NCBI RefSeq assembly: GCF_039645965.1
Contig: NZ_CP147917.1
Coordinates: 930,001-994,000 of the forward strand
Origin: Sulfurimonas sp. HSL3-2
Lineage (GTDB): Bacteria > Campylobacterota > Campylobacteria > Campylobacterales > Sulfurimonadaceae
Length of the DNA stretch: 64,000 nucleotides
Direction: 5' to 3'
Of this stretch, positions 36,847 through 46,263 are shown piece by piece. Both the position numbers and the translations under genes were made by a program. The stretch's first letter is position 1; every line of letters begins with the position of its first letter. The notes under the pieces are model-generated. The model ran no database searches. It saw only the letters and a program-made list of their open reading frames with translations, and was not told the origin of the DNA.

Positions 36847-36882
36847 ATATTTGAGTAGAAAGTTAATTTTTAAAATAAAAGT

Positions 36883-36959
<77 letters not shown>

Positions 36960-36967
36960 GTGTTTTA

Positions 36968-37042
36968 TGGATGGGGTAGAGGGATTCGAACCCCCGAATG
37001 TTGGTACCAAAAACCAATGCCTTACCGCTTGGCGATACCCCA
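36968..37042 (-). tRNA. tRNA-Gln (TTG), copy 2
   Basis: 75 bases, identical to copy 1; part of a tandem Gln-fMet duplication. Confidence 0.95.
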
Positions 37043-37067
37043 ATATAATAATAAAAAAAATAACTTT

Positions 37068-37144
<77 letters not shown>

Positions 37145-37180
37145 GTGTTTACGACTACTCCAACCTGTTGTTGGGCCGAA

Positions 37181-37209
37181 ATTATATGAAAATAATACTC
37201 TTTTGTCAA
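37181..37209 (-). promoter_or_regulatory. Consensus sigma-70 promoter of the tRNA cluster
   Basis: On the minus strand TTGACA (37209-37204), a 17-base spacer and TATAAT (37186-37181). Both hexamers are perfect. The discriminator is TTCGGCCC, GC-rich as in stringently controlled stable-RNA promoters. The string TATAATTTCGGC also precedes tRNA-Glu. Confidence 0.85.
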
Positions 37210-37287
37210 GGCCTTTTTACGTTTATAATGCTTTTTAGTTAACTTTGAATATAATGCCGAATATAATTTACATGTAAAGAAGAGTTT

Positions 37288-38316
37288 ATGACACCTATTG
37301 ATAGAGTTTTACAAGCCATAGAAGATATAAAAAAAGGGAAGATGGTCATCATGGTCGATGATGAAGATAGAGAAAACGAGGGTGACCTGGTTTATGCATC
37401 TGTATTTTCTACGCCTGAACACGTTAACTTTATGGCGACTCGTGCAAGAGGACTTATCTGTGTCGCTATAAATAAAGAGATAGCGGCAAGACTTAATCTC
37501 AATCCGATGGTCAGTTCAAACACATCAACGCATGAGACGGCATTTACAGTCTCTGTTGATGCAGCTGCTGCAAAAACGGGTATCTCTGCCAGTGAAAGAG
37601 ATATGGCGATCAGAATACTTGCAAACCCGATAAGTCATGAAACCGATCTTGTCAGACCGGGACACATCTTCCCGTTGATAGCTAAAGACGGCGGGACTTT
37701 GATACGTACGGGGCATACAGAGGGTTCTGTAGACTTATGCCGTCTTTCGGGACTGAGCGAGAGTGCAGTTATCTGTGAGATCATTAAAGATGACGGTACG
37801 ATGGCTCGTCGTGACGATCTGGATATCTTTGCAAAAGAGAACGAACTGAATATCGTATATATTTCCGATATCGTCGAATACAGACTTGCAAATGAGATCC
37901 TTGTGACAAAACAGGAAGAAGAAACGATAGAGTTTTTCGGTGTAAAAGTGAAGAAATACGCATTTTTAGATCATAATAAGATAGAACACACTGCTATCGT
38001 GTTTCATAGCGTCGGTTCTGTTTCAAATGTTAAAGTCCATAACGTAGTACCGGATATCGATCTCTTTTTAAATCAGCCGAAATACAATCATCTTGTGGAT
38101 TCTATCGAGTATCTAAAACAAAACAGCGGTGTATTGATATTTATAAATAAACCGACTCATGAAGAGGATTCTTCGATGAAAGAGTACGGAATAGGGGCTC
38201 AGATACTGAAGTCACTCGGTGTGAAGAGTATGAACCTTATAACAGGTTCAAAACAAAAAGAGCTTGTAGGGCTTAGCGGTTTTGGGCTTGATATAAACGA
38301 GATGGTTCATCTGTAG
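37288..38316 (+). CDS. ribB: 3,4-dihydroxy-2-butanone-4-phosphate synthase with degenerate GTP cyclohydrolase II domain
   Basis: 342 residues. The N-terminal RibB domain is complete: MVDDEDRENEGDLVYA near residue 20 (metal Glu/Asp) and RTGHTEGSVDLCRLSG near 137. The C-terminal about 140 residues align with the RibA half by position, but contain no Cys at all, so the Cys-rich zinc site needed for GTP cyclohydrolase II is missing. Only the RibB reaction of riboflavin synthesis is expected. It ends inside the convergent glycoside-hydrolase gene (44-base overlap). Confidence 0.9.
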   Translation: MTPIDRVLQAIEDIKKGKMVIMVDDEDRENEGDLVYASVFSTPEHVNFMATRARGLICVAINKEIAARLNLNPMVSSNTSTHETAFTVSVDAAAAKTGISASERDMAIRILANPISHETDLVRPGHIFPLIAKDGGTLIRTGHTEGSVDLCRLSGLSESAVICEIIKDDGTMARRDDLDIFAKENELNIVYISDIVEYRLANEILVTKQEEETIEFFGVKVKKYAFLDHNKIEHTAIVFHSVGSVSNVKVHNVVPDIDLFLNQPKYNHLVDSIEYLKQNSGVLIFINKPTHEEDSSMKEYGIGAQILKSLGVKSMNLITGSKQKELVGLSGFGLDINEMVHL

Positions 38317-39526
38317 GAATGAAGTAACTCTCGTTATATTTGCTCGCCGGATTCCAAAACATCCATCCGCTTGTGTTCGCATCGGCACAAGCTTTTATCT
38401 GCTCTTGAATCTCCGCTTTTTTATAATGTCTTCTATCATATGCATAGTCTTTAAAGGCTTGCAGCCAAGGACGTACGCGTATTGGGTCTATATCGCAGTG
38501 GATATGCTTGACACTTCTGTAGATCGTCTCATACGGTTCTGCTGCAGGGTTGTCAAATCCGAACGATCCTGCCGCAAAACCTGAAGGATAAAGCATAGGT
38601 GCAAGGTAGTCTGCATACTGTGCCAGTGATTTTATCGTATGGCCGATGTTCGTGTCATCATCTGCCCAGCATACGTTTCCGTAAGTGTCTACAGATACAA
38701 ATACCCCGTAAGGACGCAGTTTTTTCTGTGCATCTTCTATAAAGTTGCCTATTGCCTGTACACGGTTCTTTTGATTATTTTGTTTGCTAAACTGTAAAGA
38801 TAGCTTAGCAGGGAACCTGACATAATCAAAGTTTATCTCGTCAAATCCGCGTTTTGCTGCATCTGCCGCGATGGAAAGGACATAGTCGTATGACTTAGAC
38901 ATGTAGGGATCGACCCAGGCCATCTTCTCACGGTTTCTCCATACTGTGCCGTTTTTATCTTTTAAGGCGAATTGAGGGTAGTTCTTCGCACGCAGTTCAT
39001 CTTTGAAGACTACGACTCTGGCGATCATATAGACATTCTTTTTCTTCATAAGCTGCATAAACTTATCGATATCTTTGATCGTTCTGTGTCTCCATGCATC
39101 TATATCATTTGCTTTGGTGTAGTCTGTTTTGTAAGATGTCCATCCAAACTCGTTTTTGACATCGACAACGACAGCATTGATCTGTTTGTCATCGATCATC
39201 TTCATGATCCTCTTAAGTGTTTTAGACTTGATGTTCGCTCCCCAAAAAGAGAGGTAAAGTGCTTTTATATGAATAGGTTCTATATAAAGTCTTGAAGTGT
39301 TGGCATCGGATTTAAAACTATATGGTCTGTAGCCGTACGCTTTTACATGTACAAGTGTCTCGTTCGTTTCGAGGCTGAAACGGCCGTTTTTATCGCTTAC
39401 GACCTCGTTCTTTAGGTCAAATATCTTAGCGCCGGCAATCGGCAGCGTAGTGTTTTTATCGAGGAGTATTCCATTTATAGAAGCAAGTAGAAAAGTCGGT
39501 ATCAGGAAAAAAAGTATCTTTAGCAT
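38273..39526 (-). CDS. Exported putative glycoside hydrolase (DUF4015-type) with regulatory-like N-domain
   Basis: About 417 residues from the second ATG (39526); 39538 is the alternative, neither with a strong ribosome site. A signal peptide (LKILFFLIPTFLLAS) precedes a carboxypeptidase-regulatory-like beta domain (INGILLDKNTTLPIAGAK, residues about 20-90). A barrel follows: INAVVVDVKNEFG near 135, FDEINFDYVRFPA near 240 and YADYLAPMLYPSGF near 310, the pattern of DUF4015 putative glycoside hydrolases. The substrate is not known; the product is probably periplasmic. Confidence 0.75.
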   Translation of the reverse strand: MLKILFFLIPTFLLASINGILLDKNTTLPIAGAKIFDLKNEVVSDKNGRFSLETNETLVHVKAYGYRPYSFKSDANTSRLYIEPIHIKALYLSFWGANIKSKTLKRIMKMIDDKQINAVVVDVKNEFGWTSYKTDYTKANDIDAWRHRTIKDIDKFMQLMKKKNVYMIARVVVFKDELRAKNYPQFALKDKNGTVWRNREKMAWVDPYMSKSYDYVLSIAADAAKRGFDEINFDYVRFPAKLSLQFSKQNNQKNRVQAIGNFIEDAQKKLRPYGVFVSVDTYGNVCWADDDTNIGHTIKSLAQYADYLAPMLYPSGFAAGSFGFDNPAAEPYETIYRSVKHIHCDIDPIRVRPWLQAFKDYAYDRRHYKKAEIQEQIKACADANTSGWMFWNPASKYNESYFIPTDEPSRLYQAQNR

Positions 39527-39585
39527 ATATAATCTCATAACGGTTTAAATTTGATGCGGGATTATATCTGAAAAAAAAGGAAAAT

Positions 39586-40422
39586 TTGTTAATAATGGAC
39601 TACTATTCTTCATTTCTTATCTTTTTGTTAGAAGTGGGCTTTTTAGGCTTATTTCTTTTTATTATCTATGCAGTGTATGACCGATATAGACTAAAAAAGA
39701 TCGCTGAAACACCTTTTAGTAAAGAGTATGAAGATGTTCTCAAAAAGACGCCTCATTATGCAAGGCTAAGTGAGGAAGATAAGCAAAAGATCCAACGGTC
39801 GGTGATGCTTTTTATAAATACAAAAGAGTTTGTCGGTGTACGTATGAGTATCACTACCGAGATAAAACTGATCATCGCTTTTTATGCATGTTTACTGCTT
39901 TTACATGTAAGCGAAGAGAACTGTTATGAGAACTTAAAGACGATCATCGTTTACCCTAACACCATCATAACAAAAGAGATAAAATCAAATGGCGGAGTCT
40001 ATACGAACGAGAAGTTTTTTCTAGAGGGACAATCTGTCAACGACACGGTGATAATCAGCTGGCATGAAGCTAAAAAAGAGGCTTATCATCTGCATCGTAA
40101 CAATGTCATCATCCATGAATTCGCCCATGAGATAGACTTTATGGATGGAGAGATAGACGGAGTGCCGCCTCTTGAAAAGTCAAAATATGGTTCATGGGCA
40201 CATATATTAGGAAAAAATTTCGATGCTTTAAGCAAAGTGGCAATAAAAAACAGGGACTGGGGGAAATACAAGATACTCGGCAGATATGCCGCAACAAACG
40301 AGGCAGAGTTTTTCGCGGTACTCACCGAGTTGTATTTTGAGAAGCCAAATTCATTAAAACAGAACTTTCCCGATCTCTATAATGAGCTTCATAAGTTTTA
40401 CAAGATAGAGTTCTTAGAGTAA
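39586..40422 (+). CDS. MtfA-family zinc peptidase
   Basis: 278 residues from TTG 39586 (AAGG 5 bases upstream); ATG 39595 is an alternative. A membrane helix near residues 10-30 is unusual for soluble MtfA. The zinc site is VIIHEFAHEIDFMDGEIDG near residue 178 (HExxH plus the M90-type DGxxDG follow-up), and EFFAVLTELYF near 242 carries the third ligand Glu. The enterobacterial relative MtfA binds the repressor Mlc; the target here is unknown. Confidence 0.82.
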   Translation: MLIMDYYSSFLIFLLEVGFLGLFLFIIYAVYDRYRLKKIAETPFSKEYEDVLKKTPHYARLSEEDKQKIQRSVMLFINTKEFVGVRMSITTEIKLIIAFYACLLLLHVSEENCYENLKTIIVYPNTIITKEIKSNGGVYTNEKFFLEGQSVNDTVIISWHEAKKEAYHLHRNNVIIHEFAHEIDFMDGEIDGVPPLEKSKYGSWAHILGKNFDALSKVAIKNRDWGKYKILGRYAATNEAEFFAVLTELYFEKPNSLKQNFPDLYNELHKFYKIEFLE

Positions 40423-40429
40423 TATCTTT

Positions 40430-40522
40430 TTACTCTCCTGTTTCGCCAAAAAAGCTAAACGCTACATATACAGCGGCAAACACTGCAATCACCACTCCCC
40501 ATTCAAAATAGTCCAGTTCCAT
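40430..40522 (-). CDS. 30-residue single-pass membrane microprotein
   Basis: ATG at 40522 preceded by a very strong ribosome site (AAGGGG, 6 bases away), then MELDYFEWGV, a hydrophobic stretch of about 15 residues with many Val, Ala and Phe, and a polar end (GETGE) before TAA. It begins 20 bases after the stop of the TRAP binding-protein gene, in the same operon. Too short for usual gene callers. Confidence 0.6.
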   Translation of the reverse strand: MELDYFEWGVVIAVFAAVYVAFSFFGETGE

Positions 40523-40542
40523 TTTAAGCCCCTTATATCAGG

Positions 40543-41679
40543 TTACCTGACGTTTAAAAAGTATTTCAAACTTGTATCTGCCCACACCTTACTAAGGTCA
40601 AGATGTTTTTTTATAGAGTTATATACTATCTCAAAATCTTTATTTTTAGCTGATTGTTCTGCTATAACTTCTTGAAGACCTCTTTTCCCGGCTTCGTTCA
40701 CTTCATCAGGAAATTTTAGAAGTTCGACTCCTAATGACTTGAGTTTCTCGAGTGCATGGATGTTCTCATAATGAAATTCTGACGTCATTGAAGAGTTCAG
40801 ATCACTTGATGCGAGATCAATGATCGCTTTATGTTCGTCAGCTAACTTGTTCCAAGACTGTTTGTTAAACGTCAGTTCTAGTATCGAACCCGGTTCATGC
40901 CAGCCTGAATAGTAGTATGGAGCGACTTTATAAAATCCCATCTTCATATCAAGTGCAGGTCCGACCCATTCTGTCGCATCGATAACACCGCGTTCAAGTG
41001 ATGTGTAAATCTCTCCCGCAGGCAGTAAAATAGGATTTACTCCCATTTTCGAGAATACCTCTCCTCCGAGTCCCGGAATCCTCATCTTTAATCCCTGCAT
41101 GTCTGCAAGCGAGTTAATCTTCTTTCTAAACCATCCGCCCATTTGGATGTTTGTGTTCCCGCCTAAAAGCGGGTAGAGATTGTACTTATCGTACTTTTCT
41201 CTCCAAAGTTCGAGTCCTCCGCCAAAAAGCATCCAGGAGTTTATCTCTTCTGCCGTAAATCCAAAAGGGATACCGCTAAAGAGTGAGAACGAACTGTTTT
41301 TACCTTTCCAGTAGTATGGACCTGAGTGAAATGCGTCTATCTGTCCGTTACTTGCTGCATCAAAAACTGCCAGGGCAGGGACTAACGTATTTTTTGGGAA
41401 AAGCTTTATTTCTAAAGAACCGCCGCTGGCATCTTTTACTTTTTGTGCAAATCTCTCGACTCCCGTTCCCATGATAGGAAAGTGGGCAGGCCAGCTTGTA
41501 GCAAGCGTGATAACACTCTTTTTATTTTTATTTACATTGACTCTTTTTACATCGTCATCAGAGCTTTTTTTCGGATGTTTTGAGTAATCTATCGCAACGT
41601 GATTGCCTTCATTACATCCTGTCAGTGCGACAGCTGTCGCTGCACTCAGACTTGCTGTTATAAAATCTCTTCTGTCCAT
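40543..41679 (-). CDS. TRAP-transporter DctP-like substrate-binding lipoprotein, Tat-exported
   Basis: 378 residues. It starts with a twin-arginine signal (MDRRDFITASLSAATAVAL) ending in a lipobox, LTGC. The mature part shows the DctP fold: VITLATSWPAHFP near 57, GVIDATEWVGPALDMKMGFY near 232 (ligand-binding motif) and SILELTFNKQSWNKL near 265. No DctQ/DctM permease genes are next to it. The substrate (keto- or amino-acid, mannitol-like or other) cannot be read from the sequence. A tiny membrane protein follows. Confidence 0.88.
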   Translation of the reverse strand: MDRRDFITASLSAATAVALTGCNEGNHVAIDYSKHPKKSSDDDVKRVNVNKNKKSVITLATSWPAHFPIMGTGVERFAQKVKDASGGSLEIKLFPKNTLVPALAVFDAASNGQIDAFHSGPYYWKGKNSSFSLFSGIPFGFTAEEINSWMLFGGGLELWREKYDKYNLYPLLGGNTNIQMGGWFRKKINSLADMQGLKMRIPGLGGEVFSKMGVNPILLPAGEIYTSLERGVIDATEWVGPALDMKMGFYKVAPYYYSGWHEPGSILELTFNKQSWNKLADEHKAIIDLASSDLNSSMTSEFHYENIHALEKLKSLGVELLKFPDEVNEAGKRGLQEVIAEQSAKNKDFEIVYNSIKKHLDLSKVWADTSLKYFLNVR

Positions 41680-41695
41680 ATTTTTATTACCTCTG

Positions 41696-42703
41696 TTAAA
41701 AGTCTAAAGTGAGTTGTCTCTGTTTTTTTACAAAAAAACTTTTTTCTAGCAAACTCTTGTTCTGCTCAGCAATAAGAGCAAAATGAAAATCGACATCTCT
41801 TAATATATCGATTATATCAAGTTGGGTGTTATATGTATATATATTCTGCAAATTTTGCATATTCTTTTTTTTGACTGCAGGGATGATATAGATCAGCTTG
41901 GCCCAGTTCGCCTGTGTCTGTAAAAACTCCATTTGAGACTCTATAAGTTCAAAGCTAGGTTCAAATATCAGAACTTTATCACTTGTCCCGAACTCTTTTG
42001 CTTCAAAGTTTTTGTTTGTAAAGACCGCTTCAAAGTGGTTTATACTGCTAAAAGAGGTAATCCTGAAGTTTATTTTCTCTGTTTTAAACATATACAGCAG
42101 TATCTCTAAGTAAGGTATGAAAAACGGTGATAAAAGCTGTCTTTCATAGTAGTTATCATCATAGATAAAGGAGGTCTCAAAAAGAGTCTGTTCTATGATG
42201 TTTATCTTTGAAGTGGCCATTTTAGGCATGCTTTTTGGATGTATAAAGATCTCTTTACATGTAAGACGCGGAGTAAAGAGTACAACCGAGTTTTCATCTA
42301 TCTCCCACAGCTCTTTAAAAGTATCATAGATATCGCCGTTTAAGATATGCAGCGTAGAATCCGTCATGATCTGTAACGCGAGTTTTAATGTTATCTCATC
42401 ACACTCATAAGCGGTGATGTTCTTATCTAATATATGAAATCTGAGTATGCGGGAAAGTGCAGTGGCGACATCGTCGACTTTGATCCACGCTATCTCGTTG
42501 TCTGTTATCTGTGTCGGAGCATCAAAGATAATGCCGTACGCACCGTTTAAGATGGCAAGCTCTATCTCATCGCTGTTTTTAGCGATAAAGAGAGAACCTC
42601 TTTTGAGGTTTTTCGCTTCATAAGATATACCGCTAAAAGAGGTTACATATGGAGTGTTTAGAAGAGTCGCATTAGTTAATGCTATAACGTTTTCTAATCT
42701 CAT
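41696..42703 (-). CDS. Hypothetical protein with Mur-ligase-N-terminal-like start
   Basis: 335 residues. Residues about 20-90 (FSGISYEAKNLKRGSLFIAKNS, then LNGAYGIIFD) resemble the UDP-binding N-domain of MurE/MurF (S-R-x-V-x-x-G-x-L-F-V-A pattern), but no GKT P-loop follows, so it is not an active Mur ligase. The C-terminus ends in QRQLTLDF, a possible beta-clamp-like peptide. It overlaps metG by 4 bases. Function unknown. Confidence 0.55.
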   Translation of the reverse strand: MRLENVIALTNATLLNTPYVTSFSGISYEAKNLKRGSLFIAKNSDEIELAILNGAYGIIFDAPTQITDNEIAWIKVDDVATALSRILRFHILDKNITAYECDEITLKLALQIMTDSTLHILNGDIYDTFKELWEIDENSVVLFTPRLTCKEIFIHPKSMPKMATSKINIIEQTLFETSFIYDDNYYERQLLSPFFIPYLEILLYMFKTEKINFRITSFSSINHFEAVFTNKNFEAKEFGTSDKVLIFEPSFELIESQMEFLQTQANWAKLIYIIPAVKKKNMQNLQNIYTYNTQLDIIDILRDVDFHFALIAEQNKSLLEKSFFVKKQRQLTLDF

Positions 42704-44649
42704 CCAATCGGCGTGCCCACTTTTTTAGGAGCTTCAGGACGGATCAGTGACAGACCGTTTTCATCCTTCGCAGCTAAAAGCATCCCCTCTGAAAGCAGAC
42801 CCATAAGTTTTGCAGGTTTTAGGTTCGCGACCACACATACTTGAGTATTTACTAGGTCTTCCGGAGCATAGAACTCTCTGATCCCTGCTACTACCTGACG
42901 AGGAGTCTCTTCTCCTAGATCTACTTTTAAGAGTAAAAGTTTTTTACTTTTTGGAACTTCCGAAGCCTCTAGGATAGTTCCGATCTTTAAAGATGTCTCA
43001 AAGAACTGCCCGATCTCTATAAGGTTATCGCTTTGTACAGTCGTCTCCTGTTTAGCTTCCATCTTCTTAGGTTCAGGTTTCGGTTCCTCTTGTGGCACAA
43101 GAGCTTTTGGAGCCTCTTGCATCAACGGTTCTTCTACACGTGGGAAAAGAGGCGGAACTTGTTTGATGACAAACGGTTTTAAGAGTGCTTTGTCTGCAAC
43201 GATATCTCTGTAAGAGTCGGCATCAATAGTAAATCCTAAAGCATCTGCAATAGTCGCAGTCGTATTTGGCATAACAGGGTGAAGTGCTACCGAAGCTTTT
43301 GCAAGGATATTTGCGACAAGTGCGACAGTCGCTAACGCTTCATCTTTTTTGTCCTCTTTCATCTTGACCCATGGAGCATGTTCCTCTATGGCTTTATTAC
43401 CGATGCTGAAAAGTTTCCATAGCTCTTCAAGATATCTGTGTGGCTGAAGATTGTCTATATATGTATTTAATGAATCAAGTACGCTGTTCGCCTCATCGAT
43501 CTCTTTTGAATGGTATTTGATAACGTCGACACTGTCGATATGAAACTCTGAGTATTTACCGCTCATACCTATGATACGGTTTAAAAGATTCCCAAGATCG
43601 TTACTAAGATCAGAGTTGATACGGTCGATGAATGCACGCTGAGAAAAATCGCCGTCTTGTCCGAAAGGGACTTCTCTAAGCATGAAGTATCTAAAGTTTT
43701 CAAGCCCGTAAGCTTCGCTTACCTCTTTTGGAGATACGACGTTGCCTTTAGATTTACTCATCTTTTCACCGTCGCGCGTCCACCAGCCGTGAGCACCGAT
43801 GTGTTTAGGAAGAGGCATATCAAGACTCATTAAAAATGCAGGCCAGTAGATAGCATGAAAACGTAAGATATCTTTTCCTACTAGATGGATATCTGCAGGC
43901 CAGTACTTCATGTTTTTCTCATCCGTACCGTAACCAAGAGCCGTGACATAGTTTAAAAGAGCGTCTAGCCATACATACATAACATGTTTCTCGTCGTTTA
44001 AAGACTCAGGCAGTTTTACACCCCAGTTAAAACTTGTACGAGTTACAGAAAGATCATTCAGACCGTTTTTAACGAAGTTGATGACCTCGTTTCTTTTTGA
44101 ACGTGGAAGGATGAAATCGGGATAGTTTTCATAGTGTTCTAAAAGCTGTTTCTCATACTTTGAAAGTTTAAAAAAGTAGCTTTCCTCTTTTACGATGCTT
44201 GTCGCACGCCCGCAATCGGGACAGAACTCACCGTCTAAAAGCTGAGTCTCAGGGAAGAATGCCTCACAGCTTACACAGTAGTGTCCTTCGTACTCGCCTT
44301 TATAGATATCGCCTTTTGCATGCATCGTTTCAAAAGCTTTTTGGACACCCTGCATATGGTCGGCATCCGTCGTTCTGATGAATTTGTCATAGCTGATGCC
44401 GAACTCGTCCCACAGGTTTTTAAACAGAGCGCTTATCTCGTCGGCAAACTCTTTCGTGGATTTACCGTTTTTCTTAGCGGACTCCTCTATCTTTTGACCG
44501 TGTTCGTCCGTTCCTGTTAAAAAGAAGACATCATCACCTTTTAGTCTTCCGTATCTTGCAAGCGTATCAGCTATAAACGTCGTGTAAGCATGACCTATGT
44601 GAGCTTCACCGTTAACATAGTATATCGGTGTCGTTATGTAGTTTTTCAT
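42700..44649 (-). CDS. metG: Methionyl-tRNA synthetase
   Basis: 649 residues. HIGH motif (AHIGHAYTTF, residue 17), a zinc knuckle with CVSC and CPDC near residues 125-147, KMSKS (GEKMSKSKGNVV near 297), and a C-terminal tRNA-binding EMAP-II-like domain (IGQFFETSLKIGTILEA, from about 540) after a Pro/Glu/Lys-rich linker. Confidence 0.97.
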   Translation of the reverse strand: MKNYITTPIYYVNGEAHIGHAYTTFIADTLARYGRLKGDDVFFLTGTDEHGQKIEESAKKNGKSTKEFADEISALFKNLWDEFGISYDKFIRTTDADHMQGVQKAFETMHAKGDIYKGEYEGHYCVSCEAFFPETQLLDGEFCPDCGRATSIVKEESYFFKLSKYEKQLLEHYENYPDFILPRSKRNEVINFVKNGLNDLSVTRTSFNWGVKLPESLNDEKHVMYVWLDALLNYVTALGYGTDEKNMKYWPADIHLVGKDILRFHAIYWPAFLMSLDMPLPKHIGAHGWWTRDGEKMSKSKGNVVSPKEVSEAYGLENFRYFMLREVPFGQDGDFSQRAFIDRINSDLSNDLGNLLNRIIGMSGKYSEFHIDSVDVIKYHSKEIDEANSVLDSLNTYIDNLQPHRYLEELWKLFSIGNKAIEEHAPWVKMKEDKKDEALATVALVANILAKASVALHPVMPNTTATIADALGFTIDADSYRDIVADKALLKPFVIKQVPPLFPRVEEPLMQEAPKALVPQEEPKPEPKKMEAKQETTVQSDNLIEIGQFFETSLKIGTILEASEVPKSKKLLLLKVDLGEETPRQVVAGIREFYAPEDLVNTQVCVVANLKPAKLMGLLSEGMLLAAKDENGLSLIRPEAPKKVGTPIG

Positions 44650-44666
44650 AAAATCCCTATCCCTAA

Positions 44667-44864
44667 TTAAAATTCAAATCCACCGGTTTCGCCTTTTGAC
44701 ATCGAGTCGTAAACCGCTGATATATATCTGTTTCTAAGCTCGCAACCAATGTATTGCTCACATTTGCTACAAGTCTCTAGTTGTTTTTGATCCTGACACT
44801 GTCTGACCTGTACGATCATCTCGTCAAGACGTTTTTCAAAAATATCATTTGCCTGCGTAGACAT
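44667..44864 (-). CDS. Small conserved four-cysteine protein
   Basis: 65 residues. Four Cys lie in a C-x8-C-x2-C-x6-C pattern (residues 23-42), suggesting a zinc or iron-sulfur site, and the chain ends in GGFEF. Its start lies inside the end of fbp (20-base overlap), so it is translated with it. Function unknown; its position between fbp and metG suggests a conserved operon partner. Confidence 0.65.
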   Translation of the reverse strand: MSTQANDIFEKRLDEMIVQVRQCQDQKQLETCSKCEQYIGCELRNRYISAVYDSMSKGETGGFEF

Positions 44865-45684
44865 CTTTTACTCTTGATATTTCATACTTTGAACCAAAAA
44901 AACATGGTGAAGTATCGTGTACATGCGCACATTTTAGGGTTAAAAGATCATTCGCTCCGTCGATAGCATCGCCACCCGCTTTTTGATAGATGAATGCAAA
45001 TGGAAACACTTCAAAAAGCTTACGAAGTTTACCGTCTGGCTTGTCAGAAGTCCCAGGATATGAGAAAAGCCCGCCGCCTTTAAGAAGTATCTGATGAAGA
45101 TCTGGAACCATTCCGCCTGAGTAGCGAAGTCTGTACCCCTCTTTGAAAAACGAGTCGACCATCTCTTTATGATACGGCTGCCAGTTTTGCTGTGTACCGC
45201 CCGGAGCGTTTAGTTTGCCTTTTTCACCTAAATGGATCTCTTTTACAAACTCGAAATCACCTGCTTGAAGAAGATAGAGTTTGACTTTGTTCTCTGCAAA
45301 TACCATCTCGACACGCGGGCCGTAGACTACATAGCATGATGCTACCATGTTCTTAGCATCAAATCCGCCTTTGTATATCCCAAAGATAGAGCCGACGCTT
45401 AGGTTGACGTCGATAAGTGATGAACCGTCAAGAGGATCATATGCTATATAATAGGGCGCATCGTCACGAAATTTCATCGCATCCTCTTTCTCTTCACTTG
45501 CAATAGTGTTTACAGAAAGTACGGAACTGAACTCCTCTTCGATGATCATGTCGCATTTGATATCTAGCTGAAGCTGTGTCTCACCCGAACTGTTTTCAGA
45601 CTGAGAATACCCGATGTCTTTTACGTCTATAGCCTCTTTAATACGTTTCGCACTTCTTTGTATCGCGTCAAATATATCTCTCAA
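44845..45684 (-). CDS. fbp: Fructose-1,6-bisphosphatase class 1
   Basis: 279 residues. Gluconeogenic sugar-phosphate hydrolysis, needed when sugars are built from CO2. [19 protein letters not shown] near residue 92 is the metal-binding signature, [13 protein letters not shown] near 188 the substrate loop, and [13 protein letters not shown] near 232 the terminal motif. It follows mobB directly. Confidence 0.95.
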   Translation of the reverse strand: MRDIFDAIQRSAKRIKEAIDVKDIGYSQSENSSGETQLQLDIKCDMIIEEEFSSVLSVNTIASEEKEDAMKFRDDAPYYIAYDPLDGSSLIDVNLSVGSIFGIYKGGFDAKNMVASCYVVYGPRVEMVFAENKVKLYLLQAGDFEFVKEIHLGEKGKLNAPGGTQQNWQPYHKEMVDSFFKEGYRLRYSGGMVPDLHQILLKGGGLFSYPGTSDKPDGKLRKLFEVFPFAFIYQKAGGDAIDGANDLLTLKCAHVHDTSPCFFGSKYEISRVKDVYAGK

Positions 45685-46188
45685 TTAAACTTCCTTTGCA
45701 TTTTTATATATCCACTCTATGACTTGATCGACATCGTTAAGATCCAACATGTCGACATCAGCCGGAATAGCGTATTTTTCCATATCTACACTCTCATCTA
45801 CGGCCAGTGCGTTCATGTAGTTAAAATAACTCTCGTCGACAGAGTTTCTAAAGACACTTATACGAGGCAGAGGAAGATTTTTAAGACCCTCTACCAGTAA
45901 AATATCGAACTTGTCAAAGATCCTTATCATCTCGTCGAGTTCATTGTGTCTGTGTGAGAAATAAGTCGTACGATTAGGAGAGGTTACTATCACCTCTGCT
46001 CCTGTATCGGCAAATTTGTAACTGTCTTTGCCTTCGACATCAAATCGGGCTTTATCTTTTGGATCGTGTTTTATGATCGCGACCTCTTTGTTGTGCTCAT
46101 GGATAAGCTTTCTTGCCACTTTTAAGATAAGTGTAGTCTTACCGCTGTTTGATGGACCTGTAAATGCGACTGCTATTCTTTTATTCAT
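45685..46188 (-). CDS. mobB: Molybdopterin-guanine dinucleotide biosynthesis adaptor protein
   Basis: About 167 residues from ATG 46188, the family's normal start (NKRIAVAFTGPSNSGKTT); an in-frame ATG at 46212 also exists. P-loop GPSNSGKT at residue 10, KHDPKDKARFD near 40 and DILLVEGLKNLPLPRI near 97. A TATAAT box begins only 6 bases before the ATG and no ribosome site is seen, so the mRNA may be leaderless. Part of a mobB-fbp run. Confidence 0.9.
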   Translation of the reverse strand: MNKRIAVAFTGPSNSGKTTLILKVARKLIHEHNKEVAIIKHDPKDKARFDVEGKDSYKFADTGAEVIVTSPNRTTYFSHRHNELDEMIRIFDKFDILLVEGLKNLPLPRISVFRNSVDESYFNYMNALAVDESVDMEKYAIPADVDMLDLNDVDQVIEWIYKNAKEV

Positions 46189-46194
46189 GGAGAG

Positions 46195-46200
46195 ATTATA
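46195..46200 (-). promoter_or_regulatory. Candidate -10 box giving a leaderless mobB mRNA
   Basis: TATAAT on the minus strand, 6 bases before ATG 46188, no Shine-Dalgarno between. Confidence 0.4.
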
Positions 46201-46263
46201 CTTAATACTCATTAAAAAGTTGTTTAAGATATAATTACGTATTCAAAAATTAGTAGGTTTTAT

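Noticed and set aside
42700-44649. Fused metG with a separate tRNA-binding protein
   Set aside because: The C-terminal EMAP-II-like domain is a normal part of long MetG proteins; there is no sign of a recent fusion.
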